Shown here: positions 1 to 7,476 of the stretch, in pieces
Layout of the letters: each line of letters begins with the position of its first letter
Position numbering within the stretch: the stretch's first letter is position 1
Origin: Prolixibacteraceae bacterium
GTDB lineage: Bacteria; Bacteroidota; Bacteroidia; Bacteroidales; Prolixibacteraceae
Length of the DNA stretch: 64,000 nucleotides
Reading direction: 5' to 3'
Assembly (NCBI GenBank): GCA_003506435.1
Contig: DOAQ01000023.1
Location: 1 to 64,000 of the forward strand
Made by a program: the position numbers and the translations under genes
Notes under the pieces: generated by a model
What the model saw: only the letters and a program-made list of their open reading frames with translations
What the model was told of the DNA's origin: nothing
The model's database searches: none

Positions 1-231
1 TATTATATATTCATTTGGTATTACTTTGCTTAACTCGGGTTCCGGCATTTGATACAGTTCGATAATCATTTCATCGCGTTTCATCATCGAAACTTTGCCT
101 TGTTCACCTTCATGCACAAATGTTGAGCGCATGACCGGCTGAAAACCTAACCGCTCATAAAAGGCCTGAGAAATTACAATGTCGGTAATTGGCATCCCGA
201 TGTGTTGTAAGTGGTTTATCTGGATATTCAT
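1..231 (-). CDS. VOC (glyoxalase/bleomycin-resistance fold) family protein, partial
   Basis: An open frame of 77 codons reads leftwards from an ATG at 231 and leaves the window without a stop, so the C-terminal half is missing. The N-terminus NIQINHLQHIGMPITD followed by FYERLGF is the opening strand and helix of a vicinal-oxygen-chelate module, and the His in QHIGMP sits where the first metal ligand of this superfamily usually lies. The substrate cannot be told from the sequence; glyoxalase, dioxygenase and antibiotic-binding members share this start. It lies just beyond the cassette-type repeat at 264-420, in the same orientation as the XRE gene, so it may be cargo of the same cassette run. 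Confidence 0.7.
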   Translation of the reverse strand, partial: MNIQINHLQHIGMPITDIVISQAFYERLGFQPVMRSTFVHEGEQGKVSMMKRDEMIIELYQMPEPELSKVIPNEYII

Positions 232-263
232 GTCGTAAAAAATTATTGTTACCGTTTTTTATA

Positions 264-420
264 GTTAGTACGCTGAACGTTCCGCTACACTCAAAGCGGG
301 ATTTCTCCGATGAATCCGCCAGTTAGCAGAAGCTGATTTTCACCCCGGGTTCCCGGGGCTAATTTCCTGTCAACGAAGCGCCCAAACCCGGCGGATAGTT
401 TGCTGTTGTGTGGTCGTACT
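264..420 (-). repeat. Divergent cassette-type inverted repeat (attC-like) after the XRE gene
   Basis: The repeat follows the stop codon of the minus-strand XRE gene directly. Read on the minus strand it starts CGACCACACAAC and ends near GAACGTTCAGCGTAC; the ends are partly complementary and the interior has GC-rich hairpins (CCCCGGGAACCCGGGG). It shares the block TTGACAGGAAAT with the repeat at 10892-11022. It is less like the three repeats at 9.5-11.6 kb than those are like each other, so the attC assignment is tentative. Confidence 0.4.
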
Positions 421-426
421 TTCATT

Positions 427-1002
427 TCATCTCAATATTCTTAATGCAGGTTGGTAATAAGTTTCTTTTACTTTATAGCAACGTACTGAATTAATAATAA
501 TCATGAGAATATTGAAAATATATAATGTGGCGATGATTACAACCGGGCCAAACACAGAAAGAGGTAATCCTAAATGAAGTATAGTGTTTAATATCCAAAC
601 TAAATATGTCAGGAAAAATACTATAGTCCATGTAATTTGAAAGTTTAATATTGATTTTCCGATTCTATCAACGTTTTTAACCTTGTCTTTTTTAAGAATC
701 CAAATTGCTAAAGGGATTACGATTCCAAGAATGGGAAAGGCTAAAAATCCAAGTTGTGATAAATTTAAAAGATTTAAAACATTCCTGTCTTCAAAAGTCT
801 GCCAATCGATTATCTCATCTGGTGAAACACCAAAAGTCATTGCTAATCTCTTAAGAGAATCACCTCGTGGCTCTGTTTCTCCATTTTCAATTCTTTGAAT
901 TGTACGCAAACTTAAACCTGAATTTTCAGACAATTCTTCTTGTGAAAAACCTTTGCGATTTCTCAGCTCTTTGATTCTTTTTGCTAATTCTTTGTTCTTC
1001 AT
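427..1002 (-). CDS. XRE-family HTH regulator with DUF4870-like membrane tail
   Basis: Residues 5-60 are a Cro/CI-type helix-turn-helix (ELAKRIKELRNRKGFSQEEL, then GLSLRTIQRIENGETEP). Residues from about 75 to 180 hold three or four hydrophobic segments resembling DUF4870/Tic20-like domains (FPILGIVIPLAIWILKKD, GKSILNFQITW). The protein is thus probably a membrane-anchored DNA-binding regulator; the signal is unknown. A good -7 box (TAGCTTTG, 1036-1029) stands upstream, so the gene carries its own promoter, and it is bracketed by cassette-type repeats at 264-420 and 1121-1260. The HTH call is firm; the membrane-domain family name is less so. Confidence 0.85.
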   Translation of the reverse strand: MKNKELAKRIKELRNRKGFSQEELSENSGLSLRTIQRIENGETEPRGDSLKRLAMTFGVSPDEIIDWQTFEDRNVLNLLNLSQLGFLAFPILGIVIPLAIWILKKDKVKNVDRIGKSILNFQITWTIVFFLTYLVWILNTILHLGLPLSVFGPVVIIATLYIFNILMIIINSVRCYKVKETYYQPALRILR

Positions 1003-1028
1003 TTTTTTTTAGTTTTTAAAGTTCAGAA

Positions 1029-1036
1029 CAAAGCTA
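1029..1036 (-). promoter_or_regulatory. -7 box TAGCTTTG for the XRE gene
   Basis: The octamer matches the Bacteroidota -7 consensus TAnnTTTG and lies 27 bases before the start codon at 1002. No clear -33 TTTG partner is seen. Confidence 0.5.
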
Positions 1037-1120
1037 ATCTCATCTTGTATGGTCAGTTGCGTCATGCTTAAGTCATATTTACGTCATTAGCGCCAAATGA
1101 ATATCTCCAATGTTTTCTAG

Positions 1121-1260
1121 TATGCCACACAACGCTGGCAATATGGCCAGAAAGGGATTGCGGGCGATTTACTGTCACGGTACAAGAAAAATTGAAGCGG
1201 GCTACAACCCTTCGCATACCACTGAAACCCTTATTGGCTATACCGCTTATTAACCCGGCG
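1121..1260 (-). repeat. Second divergent cassette-type repeat, 5' of the XRE gene
   Basis: On the minus strand its end reads GCCAGCGTTGTGTGGCATAC, and its GTTGTGTGG is the reverse complement of the CCACACAAC that opens the repeat at 264-420. The pair therefore brackets the XRE gene as core sites bracket an integron cassette. It also shares GGATTGCGGGCGATTT and the following TGTCA with the repeat at 10892-11022. The rest of 1003-1519 contains no gene that I can support. Confidence 0.4.
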
Positions 1261-1458
1261 CGTGTAGTTCAATCAGCCAATTGGCGGACTAGATCCTACA
1301 GACCGCTTATATTCCTATTTATTCCTCGTTTAGTAGTTTAAAATTATAAAACCCAAAAATACAACAAGGGATAAATTAGTTGCTAAAAATGCCGGACAGA
1401 TTGTGAATTTTAAAACAATTGTTTCCCGGTAATAACTGTTTAAATACTGATCTTTTTT

Positions 1459-1466
1459 TAACTTTG
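1459..1466 (+). promoter_or_regulatory. -7 box TAACTTTG for the DUF1080 gene
   Basis: Exact match to TAnnTTTG, 53 bases before the ATG at 1520, within an AT-rich leader. The -33 element is weak. Confidence 0.45.
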
Positions 1467-1519
1467 TTTTCAGACTTTTTTTAAACAATTCATATACACT
1501 AATTTAAAATTATCTCAAA

Positions 1520-2320
1520 ATGAAGCAAATCTTATCCTATCTCATGGTTGCTGTGTTACTGGTTGCAGCAGCTTGTCAATCGGCTCAAAAGAAAGCAGAG
1601 AAAGCCGAAGATAAAGAATGTTGCGAAACAACGAAAGCTGCTGTTGTCGAATTGAATGCCTTGTCTGCTGACGAACAATCGGGCGGCTGGGTATTGTTGT
1701 TCGATGGCAAAACTTCGCAAGGTTGGAGAGGCGTTAATAAAGATCATTTTCCTACAGGCTGGGAAATTGCCGACGGAACCCTGCATTGCAAAAGTTCCGG
1801 TAAAGGTGAAGCCGGCGCTACCGATGGCGGCGACATTCTTTACGATAAGAAATTCAAAAATTTCCAGATGAAACTGGAATGGAAAATTGCTGAAGGTGGT
1901 AACTCCGGTATTTTTTACCTCGGACAGGAAGTTCCTGAATGGCCCATCTACAAAACAGCTCCTGAAATGCAGGTGCTGGACAATGAACGCCATCCGGATG
2001 CAATGCTTGGTAAAGATGGTAACCGTCAAGCCGGTTCATTGTACGACCTGATTCCTGCCAAACCACAAAACGCCAAACCTGCCGGTGAATGGAATTCAGT
2101 TGAAATCATTTGCTACAAAGGCACTGTGGTACATAAACAAAACGGCGAAACCGTACTCGAATATCATTTGTGGACTGAAGACTGGAACAAGATGGTTGCC
2201 GGAAGTAAATTCCCGGGTTTGAATCCCGACTGGGCCAAAGTTGCTGAAGAAGGGTTCATTGCTTTGCAGGACCATGGCGACGATGTTTGGTACCGCAACA
2301 TCAAGATCAAAGAATTGTAA
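1520..2320 (+). CDS. DUF1080 (3-keto-disaccharide hydrolase family) lipoprotein
   Basis: The 266-residue product starts with a lipoprotein signal (LLVAAACQS, lipid Cys at about residue 20), so it is exported and anchored. Residues about 55-264 form a DUF1080 concanavalin-like sandwich: FDGKTSQGWRG, WEIADGTLHC, FQMKLEWKIAEGGNSGIFY, then APEMQVLDNERHPDA and the closing GFIALQDHGDDVWYRNIKI. Some members of this family cleave 3-keto glycosides made by Gfo/Idh-type oxidoreductases; two Tat-exported Gfo/Idh proteins are encoded at 53611 and 57411, which fits such a pathway but does not prove it. The gene is monocistronic, with its own -7 box and a terminator. Confidence 0.88.
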   Translation: MKQILSYLMVAVLLVAAACQSAQKKAEKAEDKECCETTKAAVVELNALSADEQSGGWVLLFDGKTSQGWRGVNKDHFPTGWEIADGTLHCKSSGKGEAGATDGGDILYDKKFKNFQMKLEWKIAEGGNSGIFYLGQEVPEWPIYKTAPEMQVLDNERHPDAMLGKDGNRQAGSLYDLIPAKPQNAKPAGEWNSVEIICYKGTVVHKQNGETVLEYHLWTEDWNKMVAGSKFPGLNPDWAKVAEEGFIALQDHGDDVWYRNIKIKEL

Positions 2321-2343
2321 TCAGCGAATTGATTCAAAATACG

Positions 2344-2376
2344 AAGCCGGTTTCCGAAAACGAGACCGGCTTTTTT
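2344..2376 (+). terminator. Rho-independent terminator after the DUF1080 gene
   Basis: Stem AAGCCGGT (2344-2351) pairs with ACCGGCTT (2365-2372) across a 13-base loop and runs into a T tract. It separates the DUF1080 gene from the sigma operon. Confidence 0.75.
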
Positions 2377-2471
2377 GTTGTTATTCACGGGAAAACTCGC
2401 AGTCACCCCGTGAATAAGCGGCCTCTGGTATATTATTTTTCAAAAAAAATTGAATTAATTTTAAACCGCTT

Positions 2472-2497
2472 GCAACCCTGTATGTTTTTTCTTGTCA
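2472..2497 (+). promoter_or_regulatory. Putative ECF promoter GCAACC-N14-TTGTCA upstream of the sigma gene
   Basis: GCAACC at 2472-2477 and TTGTCA at 2492-2497 are 14 bases apart. The same two hexamers with the same spacing occur at 4999-5024 upstream of the GIN-domain gene. Transcription would begin near 2503, which excludes the in-frame ATG at 2482 and points to the TTG start at 2521. Confidence 0.55.
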
Positions 2498-2520
2498 GTA
2501 TAAACGAAAACAAGGCAAAT

Positions 2521-3072
2521 TTGGGAAATACGACATTCATACACGAAGATCTGATAGAGGCCAGTAAACGGGGCAACGACAAGGCGCGCAGTCAACTCTA
2601 TCAGTTGTACTCGAAAGCAATGTTTAACGTGTGTTACCGCATGTTGAACAATCGCGAGGATGCCGAGGACATGTTGCAGGAGGTGTTTGTGCAGGCTTTT
2701 CAGAAACTGGAATCGTTTCGCTACGAGTCGGGCTTCGGAAGCTGGATCAAAACCATCACCATCAACAGTTGCATTAATTTCCTGAATAAGCGGAAAACAG
2801 AACTTATGTATTGTGATGAAATTGACCGGCACGACCGGGTTCAGGAAGATGAAGAACCCGTAGGACTGACAACAGAAAATATCCTCAAAGCCATGGAGGA
2901 CCTGCCTGAAGGCGGTCGGTTGGTTTTCTCTCTCTATCTGCTGGAAGGGTACGACCACAGTGAAATTTCGCAAATACTGAATATCACCGAATCGACCTCG
3001 AAAACGCAGTACATGCGGGCAAAACGCAAGGTGTACGAAAATTTAAAGAACCAGGAAATATGGGCATCATGA
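2521..3072 (+). CDS. RNA polymerase ECF-type sigma factor
   Basis: Sigma70 region 2 spans residues about 15-80 (AMFNVCYRMLNNREDAEDML, QEVFVQAFQKLESFRY, SWIKTITINSCINFL). Region 4 spans about 120-175 (LPEGGRLVFSLYLLEGYDHS, then EISQILNITESTSKTQYMRA). The frame is open further upstream, but I take TTG at 2521: it follows AAGG by five bases, lies downstream of the putative promoter, and gives a 183-residue protein of normal ECF length. The end overlaps the anti-sigma start as ATGA, typical of a sigma/anti-sigma pair. The nearby envelope proteins suggest a cell-envelope role; autoregulation is inferred from the shared promoter motif. Confidence 0.9.
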   Translation: MGNTTFIHEDLIEASKRGNDKARSQLYQLYSKAMFNVCYRMLNNREDAEDMLQEVFVQAFQKLESFRYESGFGSWIKTITINSCINFLNKRKTELMYCDEIDRHDRVQEDEEPVGLTTENILKAMEDLPEGGRLVFSLYLLEGYDHSEISQILNITESTSKTQYMRAKRKVYENLKNQEIWAS

Positions 3073-3584
3073 AGGAAGATCGTTTGGAATCATTTGTACG
3101 CAACAACCGGGACGAGTTCGATCATTTGTCGCCATCTCCCGAAGTTTGGAACAACATCAGCAAACAGTTGGGAGAACGAAGCAAAACCGTTTGGTTTAAA
3201 TCGGCAGGTTTTAGGGCCGCAGCCATTGTTGTTGTGGTGCTGATCAGTTCGGCGCTGGTTTTCAAAACCGCTGGCTTTCTGACGGGACCGGTCCGCTCGG
3301 CGGCAGTCGTAGATCCTGAAATCAGGGAACTGATTGAAGCCGAAGCATTCTATGCCCAGCAGGTTTCCGGTAAGTTGGAGGAAATCAAAAAATGTTACGA
3401 AATGGTACCTGAATTAAAAATGGAAGTAGAAGGCGACCTTCTGGAGCTTGAAACCATGTATAACGAGTTGAGAAAAGACCTGAAAGAAAATATGGCCAAT
3501 AAAAATGTGATTGAAGCCATGATTGAAAATAATCGCTACCGGTTGAGGGTAGTTGACGATGTACTGGCACAAATAAACTGTTAA
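3069..3584 (+). CDS. Putative anti-sigma factor, single-pass membrane protein
   Basis: I choose the ATG at 3069, which overlaps the sigma stop as ATGA; an in-frame ATG at 3060 is the alternative. The product has an acidic N-terminal cytoplasmic part (DRLESFVRNNRDEFD, PEVWNNISKQLG), one membrane helix at about residues 47-66 (AAAIVVVVLISSALVF) and a periplasmic helical, coiled-coil-prone domain rich in Glu. Topology and position directly behind an ECF sigma gene support the role. There is no recognisable zinc-binding HxxxCxxC motif, so it is not of the ZAS type. Confidence 0.7.
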   Translation: MKEDRLESFVRNNRDEFDHLSPSPEVWNNISKQLGERSKTVWFKSAGFRAAAIVVVVLISSALVFKTAGFLTGPVRSAAVVDPEIRELIEAEAFYAQQVSGKLEEIKKCYEMVPELKMEVEGDLLELETMYNELRKDLKENMANKNVIEAMIENNRYRLRVVDDVLAQINC

Positions 3585-3593
3585 AAGAGGGGA

Positions 3594-4697
3594 ATGATGA
3601 GAACGAAAAGGAATATTAACGGACTGATTACCGGCTTGTTGTTGCTGACTCCGGTTTTTGTAAACGCCCAGTTCAGCGAAGCGCGCGAGTTTGAAAAACG
3701 TTTTAAAATTCAGGCTGGTACGCGTATCGAGATAACCAATAAGTACGGCTATGTTGAGTTGAATACCTGGAATAAGGACTCGGTTTATATCAAGGTAGAA
3801 ATTAAAGTGGAAGAGAAAAAACTTGACAAGCTGGAAAAGACCTTGGATGGAATTGACTTCGATTTTACCAACAGTCCGCATTACCTGATTGCCCGGACTT
3901 TGGTTGGCGAAACCCGGAACCAGTTGGAAAATGAATTGATCAAATTCAAGGAGTCGTTGCTGCAAACGACAGGGAATGTGACCATCGATTATAAAGTTTG
4001 GTTACCCGATAACCACGAATTGCGGGTTGAAAACAAATTTGGCGATATTCTGATGGGTGATTACAGCGGGATTACCGATATTAGTTTGAGTAACGGGAAA
4101 CTTCGCGCGAAAACGTTCAAAAATAAATTGAACCTGAACCTGAATTTTGCAGATGCCACGCTGGGCAATGTTGCCAATGGGCGAATCTATTGCAATTACA
4201 GCGATATTTATATCAAGGAGTCGGGACAGTTGCGCTTCGACAGCAAATCGTCGACCATCGAGATATTGCAGACCAACCGGCTGGATGCCGATTCGCGGAG
4301 GGATAAGTTTCGCGTACGACTGATCGACCAGATTGAAGTCGATGGAAATTTCAGCAGTTTCAGGTTGGGAAGCCTGACGGAGACTGCCAAGTTGCGGACA
4401 AGTTACGGCGATGTGGAGATGGAAAATGTAGACCCGAAGTTCGAAAATATTTATATTGAAGCACGGTCGACCAACCTGAATCTTTACTTCGACACCGAAT
4501 CGAAATTCAATTTTGAAATTACCGAATCGAAGACCGGTCTCGATTTGGGGCGCGAAGTAAAAATTCTGGATACCGTTGAGTTGGACCCGAAAGAAAAAAA
4601 GAACAGGCATAAATGTTCGTTTGGCGAAAAACCTTCCGGTGTTGATAAGCTGATCATTAATTCAGTTGCAGGAGAAATTAACGTGCTGTCGTATTAA
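3594..4697 (+). CDS. Exported DUF4097-like beta-solenoid protein
   Basis: The 367-residue product has a signal peptide (GLITGLLLLTPVFVNAQ). The mature part is a run of short beta strands of the kind seen in DUF4097/GIN-type adhesin domains (ITNKYGYVELNTWNKD, VENKFGDILMGDYSG, LRTSYGDVEMENVDP), where the YGDV/FGDI turns repeat. An AGAGGGGAA ribosome site precedes the tandem ATGs at 3594 and 3597. It starts 9 bases after the anti-sigma stop and is probably in the same operon. Function is unknown; surface or periplasmic location is inferred. Confidence 0.75.
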   Translation: MMRTKRNINGLITGLLLLTPVFVNAQFSEAREFEKRFKIQAGTRIEITNKYGYVELNTWNKDSVYIKVEIKVEEKKLDKLEKTLDGIDFDFTNSPHYLIARTLVGETRNQLENELIKFKESLLQTTGNVTIDYKVWLPDNHELRVENKFGDILMGDYSGITDISLSNGKLRAKTFKNKLNLNLNFADATLGNVANGRIYCNYSDIYIKESGQLRFDSKSSTIEILQTNRLDADSRRDKFRVRLIDQIEVDGNFSSFRLGSLTETAKLRTSYGDVEMENVDPKFENIYIEARSTNLNLYFDTESKFNFEITESKTGLDLGREVKILDTVELDPKEKKNRHKCSFGEKPSGVDKLIINSVAGEINVLSY

Positions 4698-5163
4698 ACT
4701 TCGGTAAATCCGGTCCGGCAACCGGCAGCTTGCCGATGGCATTTCGGATATTCTGTTGTAGTTTGCATCGAACAGCTTCCGGCAACTTGCAGCCGGTAGT
4801 CAGCCGCCAACGGCCAATCGAATCAGGAAACGCAACCTTCAGCCATTCCAAATTCCAATGAACAAGCCCAAACTCCAGGACAAATTTCTCAGCAATTCAA
4901 CAATTCAGCAATTCAACAATTCCATCATTCCATTTTTTAGCTTCTTTCCCTTTTTGTGCTTTTTCCTGAAATTTTTTTCAGAAAAAATAAAAAAGTTTGC
5001 AACCCCTGAAAAAAATAGTTGTCATTAGAAACAGAAAACAATAAACCAGGATTTTAAATTCCTGAGAAAACGAAAACAATTTTTTTATACAGTCATGAAA
5101 CAAATTATTTTACACAGAAACAACCTGCCCGTGCCAGGGCAAAACCCAAAGCAAGAAAGAAAA
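4698..5163 (+). other. Intergenic region with low-complexity repeats and the second ECF motif
   Basis: No gene is seen in the first 390 bases. 4889-4926 is a low-complexity run of CAATTCAGCAATTCAACAA type; similar runs recur at 6623-6668, 20828-20880 and 26825-26845. The ECF promoter motif lies at 4999-5024, followed by a leader that contains an alternative start at 5095. Confidence 0.6.
4999..5024 (+). promoter_or_regulatory. Putative ECF promoter GCAACC-N14-TTGTCA upstream of the GIN-domain gene
   Basis: The hexamers and the 14-base spacing are identical to those at 2472-2497, while the spacer differs. This marks the GIN-domain gene as a likely target of the sigma factor encoded at 2521. 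Confidence 0.55.
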
Positions 5164-5943
5164 ATGCGTACCCTGAACAACCAGGGAATCATTTCAGGAT
5201 TAAAAAATTTTAGCGCCTGGTTCAAAGCAACCAAATTCGCAGTTGCCGCTTTTTCGCTGGTTCTGCTATTCTCTACAACCAGTTGTCTGGAAGAATATTT
5301 CGTCAACGGGAATCATTCTCCTGCAACCGAAAACCGTTATGCCCGCAATTTTGATGCAGTTGCCTCCAGTGGCGAATTTATTGTAAATATTGTGCCGGGA
5401 GATGAATATTCGGTACGTGTAACCGCCGAGTCGAATTTGTTGGCTTACATTGAAACGGATGTGGTGGACCACACGTTAAAAATCACTACGCGGCACATTT
5501 ACAATATTCATAACCATGAACCAATGACGGTGGATATAGTTTGCCCCAATCTCGATGGCTTAAGGCTCAGTGGTTCGGGTGTGATTACTGCCGATTATTT
5601 TGAAACAGACAATTTTGATGTGGTTGTTTCCGGTTCCGGGAAAATTACTGCTGATGTGGATGCGAACCGGATTGAAGGAGATATTTCAGGCTCGGGTGAT
5701 ATTATTTTAACGGGTGTTGCTTCTGAAACCGATTTCAATATCAGTGGTTCAGGCAAAATCCATTCGTATGAACTGGTTCAGGAATATTGCAATGCAACTG
5801 TTTCCGGCTCGGGAAACATGTATGTAAACGTAAGCAAAACGCTGGATGTTACCATTTCAGGAAGCGGGAACGTTTTTTATATAAATAATCCATCTGTTCA
5901 TACAAAGATCAGTGGTTCGGGCGGAGTTGTCAACCGTAATTAA
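5164..5943 (+). CDS. GIN-domain (DUF2807) surface lipoprotein
   Basis: The mature protein is a repeated beta-solenoid with the hallmark SGSG turns of the DUF2807 head-GIN domain (LRLSGSGVITADYF, VVVSGSGKITADV, GDISGSGDIILTG, NISGSGKIHSYEL, TVSGSGNMYV, TISGSGNVFY). A lipoprotein signal ends in LLFSTTSCL. I prefer ATG 5164 because the ATG at 5095 would give a cytoplasmic N-terminus of almost 50 residues before the signal helix; 5095 cannot be excluded. It is followed 20 bases later by a barrel gene. Molecular function is unknown; outer-membrane anchoring is inferred. Confidence 0.85.
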   Translation: MRTLNNQGIISGLKNFSAWFKATKFAVAAFSLVLLFSTTSCLEEYFVNGNHSPATENRYARNFDAVASSGEFIVNIVPGDEYSVRVTAESNLLAYIETDVVDHTLKITTRHIYNIHNHEPMTVDIVCPNLDGLRLSGSGVITADYFETDNFDVVVSGSGKITADVDANRIEGDISGSGDIILTGVASETDFNISGSGKIHSYELVQEYCNATVSGSGNMYVNVSKTLDVTISGSGNVFYINNPSVHTKISGSGGVVNRN

Positions 5944-5963
5944 TCTGTAAAAAGTACCAGGCA

Positions 5964-6458
5964 ATGAAAAAAATAATTTTACTCGTGTCCGTATTTTTAT
6001 TGACTTTTGGCGGAAAAGCCCAGGAAAACAGGCGTGCAGTTGGTATTCGGGGAGGATTATCATCGGGCTTTGAATACCGGGTTTTTACCAGCGAGTACAG
6101 TTCGTACAAAGCGTTGTTATCGACCCGCGACCGGGGGTTGCAACTAACCGGTCTGAAAGAATTTCATGAACCGGGGTTATTTGATCTTGGCGACGAATTC
6201 AGCTTGATTTACGGTTTTGGACTTCACGTTGGTTACGAACGATGGGAGGACTACGACTATCACAACGGGTATTCCTACTGGGAAACGCGTACGGCTCCCA
6301 TTGCCGGGCTCGACGGTCTGGTTGGCGCTGAATACAACTTTTTGGAAGTGCCTCTCACCCTGGGTTTCGAAGTCAAACCGTTTTTCGATTTGTTCGGACG
6401 TAAAATATTCCGCGTTCAGCCATTCGATTTTGCGTTTACTCTGAAGTACAATTTTTAG
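5964..6458 (+). CDS. Small outer-membrane beta-barrel protein
   Basis: A signal peptide (MKKIILLVSVFLLTFGGKAQ) precedes about 145 residues of alternating polar/aromatic strands with Gly-rich turns (VGIRGGLSSGFEYRV, FGLHVGYERWEDYDYHNGYS), ending in FAFTLKYNF. The terminal Phe is the usual outer-membrane barrel assembly signal. It probably shares a transcript with the GIN-domain gene. The family cannot be resolved further; a porin-like or adhesion barrel of about eight strands is likely. Confidence 0.75.
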   Translation: MKKIILLVSVFLLTFGGKAQENRRAVGIRGGLSSGFEYRVFTSEYSSYKALLSTRDRGLQLTGLKEFHEPGLFDLGDEFSLIYGFGLHVGYERWEDYDYHNGYSYWETRTAPIAGLDGLVGAEYNFLEVPLTLGFEVKPFFDLFGRKIFRVQPFDFAFTLKYNF

Positions 6459-6675
6459 AGGTCATTAAAGAAAGCCCCCTCTAACTCCCCCAGGGGGGAG
6501 AATAATTGTTACTGCAATTCAAAGCTATATACTTTATAAGTCTGTCACTGACCCAAAGTCCTTTCCCTTCGGGAAAACTTTTGGATTTCGGGGTAGGATG
6601 GAGCTGTCAATATCAGAAAACAACAATTTAACAATTTAGCAATTCAAACAATTCAACAATTCAACAATTACAGCT
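6459..6675 (+). other. Intergenic region with C-rich hairpin and low-complexity repeat
   Basis: 6470-6502 carries a CCCCCTCTAACTCCCCC block followed by AGGGGGG, which can fold back. 6623-6668 is another CAATTCAACAATT run. No gene is visible. Confidence 0.5.
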
Positions 6676-7305
6676 ATGAAACAATTTACTTTGCTGGTCA
6701 TTTTTGCGCTGGTCTGCCAGATAGCGTTGGCCGGGAACAAAAAAGATCAGGACGATTACAACATGGGAACACTTTTTAACCGCAACAAAAGCAATGGTGG
6801 TTACGGGGCTATTTCGTTAAACTATTCACAAATCGACAACAAAGACGCGTTCATCATGGGAGCCCGTGGCGCGTGGGTTATCGATCATTCGCTGGCAATC
6901 GGGTTGGGCGGCTACGGCTTTATCAACGGGGTTGATACCGATTATATCTTCGAGAATAATCATGAGTACGATCTGGCTGGCGGTTATGGAGGCCTCATTC
7001 TCGAACCGATTCTTGCCCCGCGCCTGCCGGTGCATATTTCAGTCCCGGTTTTGTTAGGGATAGGTGGCGTTGCATTTGTCGACAGTTACGACGACTGGGA
7101 TAACTGGTATTATGATGATGATCAGAGCGATGTTTTTCTGGTGCTGGAACCGGGTGTTGAACTGGAATTTAACATGAGCAAGCATGTCCGGATGGCTGCT
7201 TCGCTGAGTTACCGGTTTACTTCCGATATAGAGATGGAAACGATCGATCCCGATGTGATGGAAGGACCAACCGTTGGCCTGGTTTTTAAATTCGGTAAAT
7301 TTTGA
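6676..7305 (+). CDS. Outer-membrane beta-barrel protein
   Basis: Signal peptide MKQFTLLVIFALVCQIALAG is followed by about 190 residues of amphipathic strands and Gly/aromatic turns (GGYGAISLNYSQI, IGLGGYGFINGVD, LAGGYGGLILEPI, LSYRFTSDIEM), ending in VFKFGKF with a C-terminal Phe. An acidic, Tyr/Trp-rich loop (SYDDWDNWYYDDDQSD) may be surface-exposed or bind metal. It resembles the barrel encoded at 5964 in design, and both may belong to the envelope regulon of the sigma factor at 2521. Function unknown. Confidence 0.75.
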   Translation: MKQFTLLVIFALVCQIALAGNKKDQDDYNMGTLFNRNKSNGGYGAISLNYSQIDNKDAFIMGARGAWVIDHSLAIGLGGYGFINGVDTDYIFENNHEYDLAGGYGGLILEPILAPRLPVHISVPVLLGIGGVAFVDSYDDWDNWYYDDDQSDVFLVLEPGVELEFNMSKHVRMAASLSYRFTSDIEMETIDPDVMEGPTVGLVFKFGKF

Positions 7306-7335
7306 CCGGATTTTTCTATTCATAATTGAGAAAAC

Positions 7336-7368
7336 AGGTCCGTTGATTTTTTCACCGGGCCTTTTCTT
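7336..7368 (+). terminator. Terminator after the second barrel gene
   Basis: AGGTCCG (7336-7342) pairs with CGGGCCT (7356-7362), with one G-T pair, and a T-rich run follows. Confidence 0.6.
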
Positions 7369-7450
7369 TTTCCGGTCGTTTGTGTTTTACATCTCTTATC
7401 TTGGTCTGTAGAAGATAAACATGTTCCGGTATGTCTTGTCTAAATTTCAT

Positions 7451-7458
7451 TACTTTTG
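7451..7458 (+). promoter_or_regulatory. -7 box TACTTTTG for the EamA gene
   Basis: Exact TAnnTTTG match. Transcription would start near 7465, leaving a leader of about 12 bases before the ATG at 7477 and excluding the in-frame ATG at 7456. Confidence 0.5.
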
Positions 7459-7476
7459 CGCATCATTTCGATATGT

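Noticed and set aside
2287..2520. N-terminal extension of the ECF sigma factor up to 2287 or 2482
   Set aside because: It runs through the DUF1080 gene end, a terminator and the putative ECF promoter; the encoded residues are not sigma-like.
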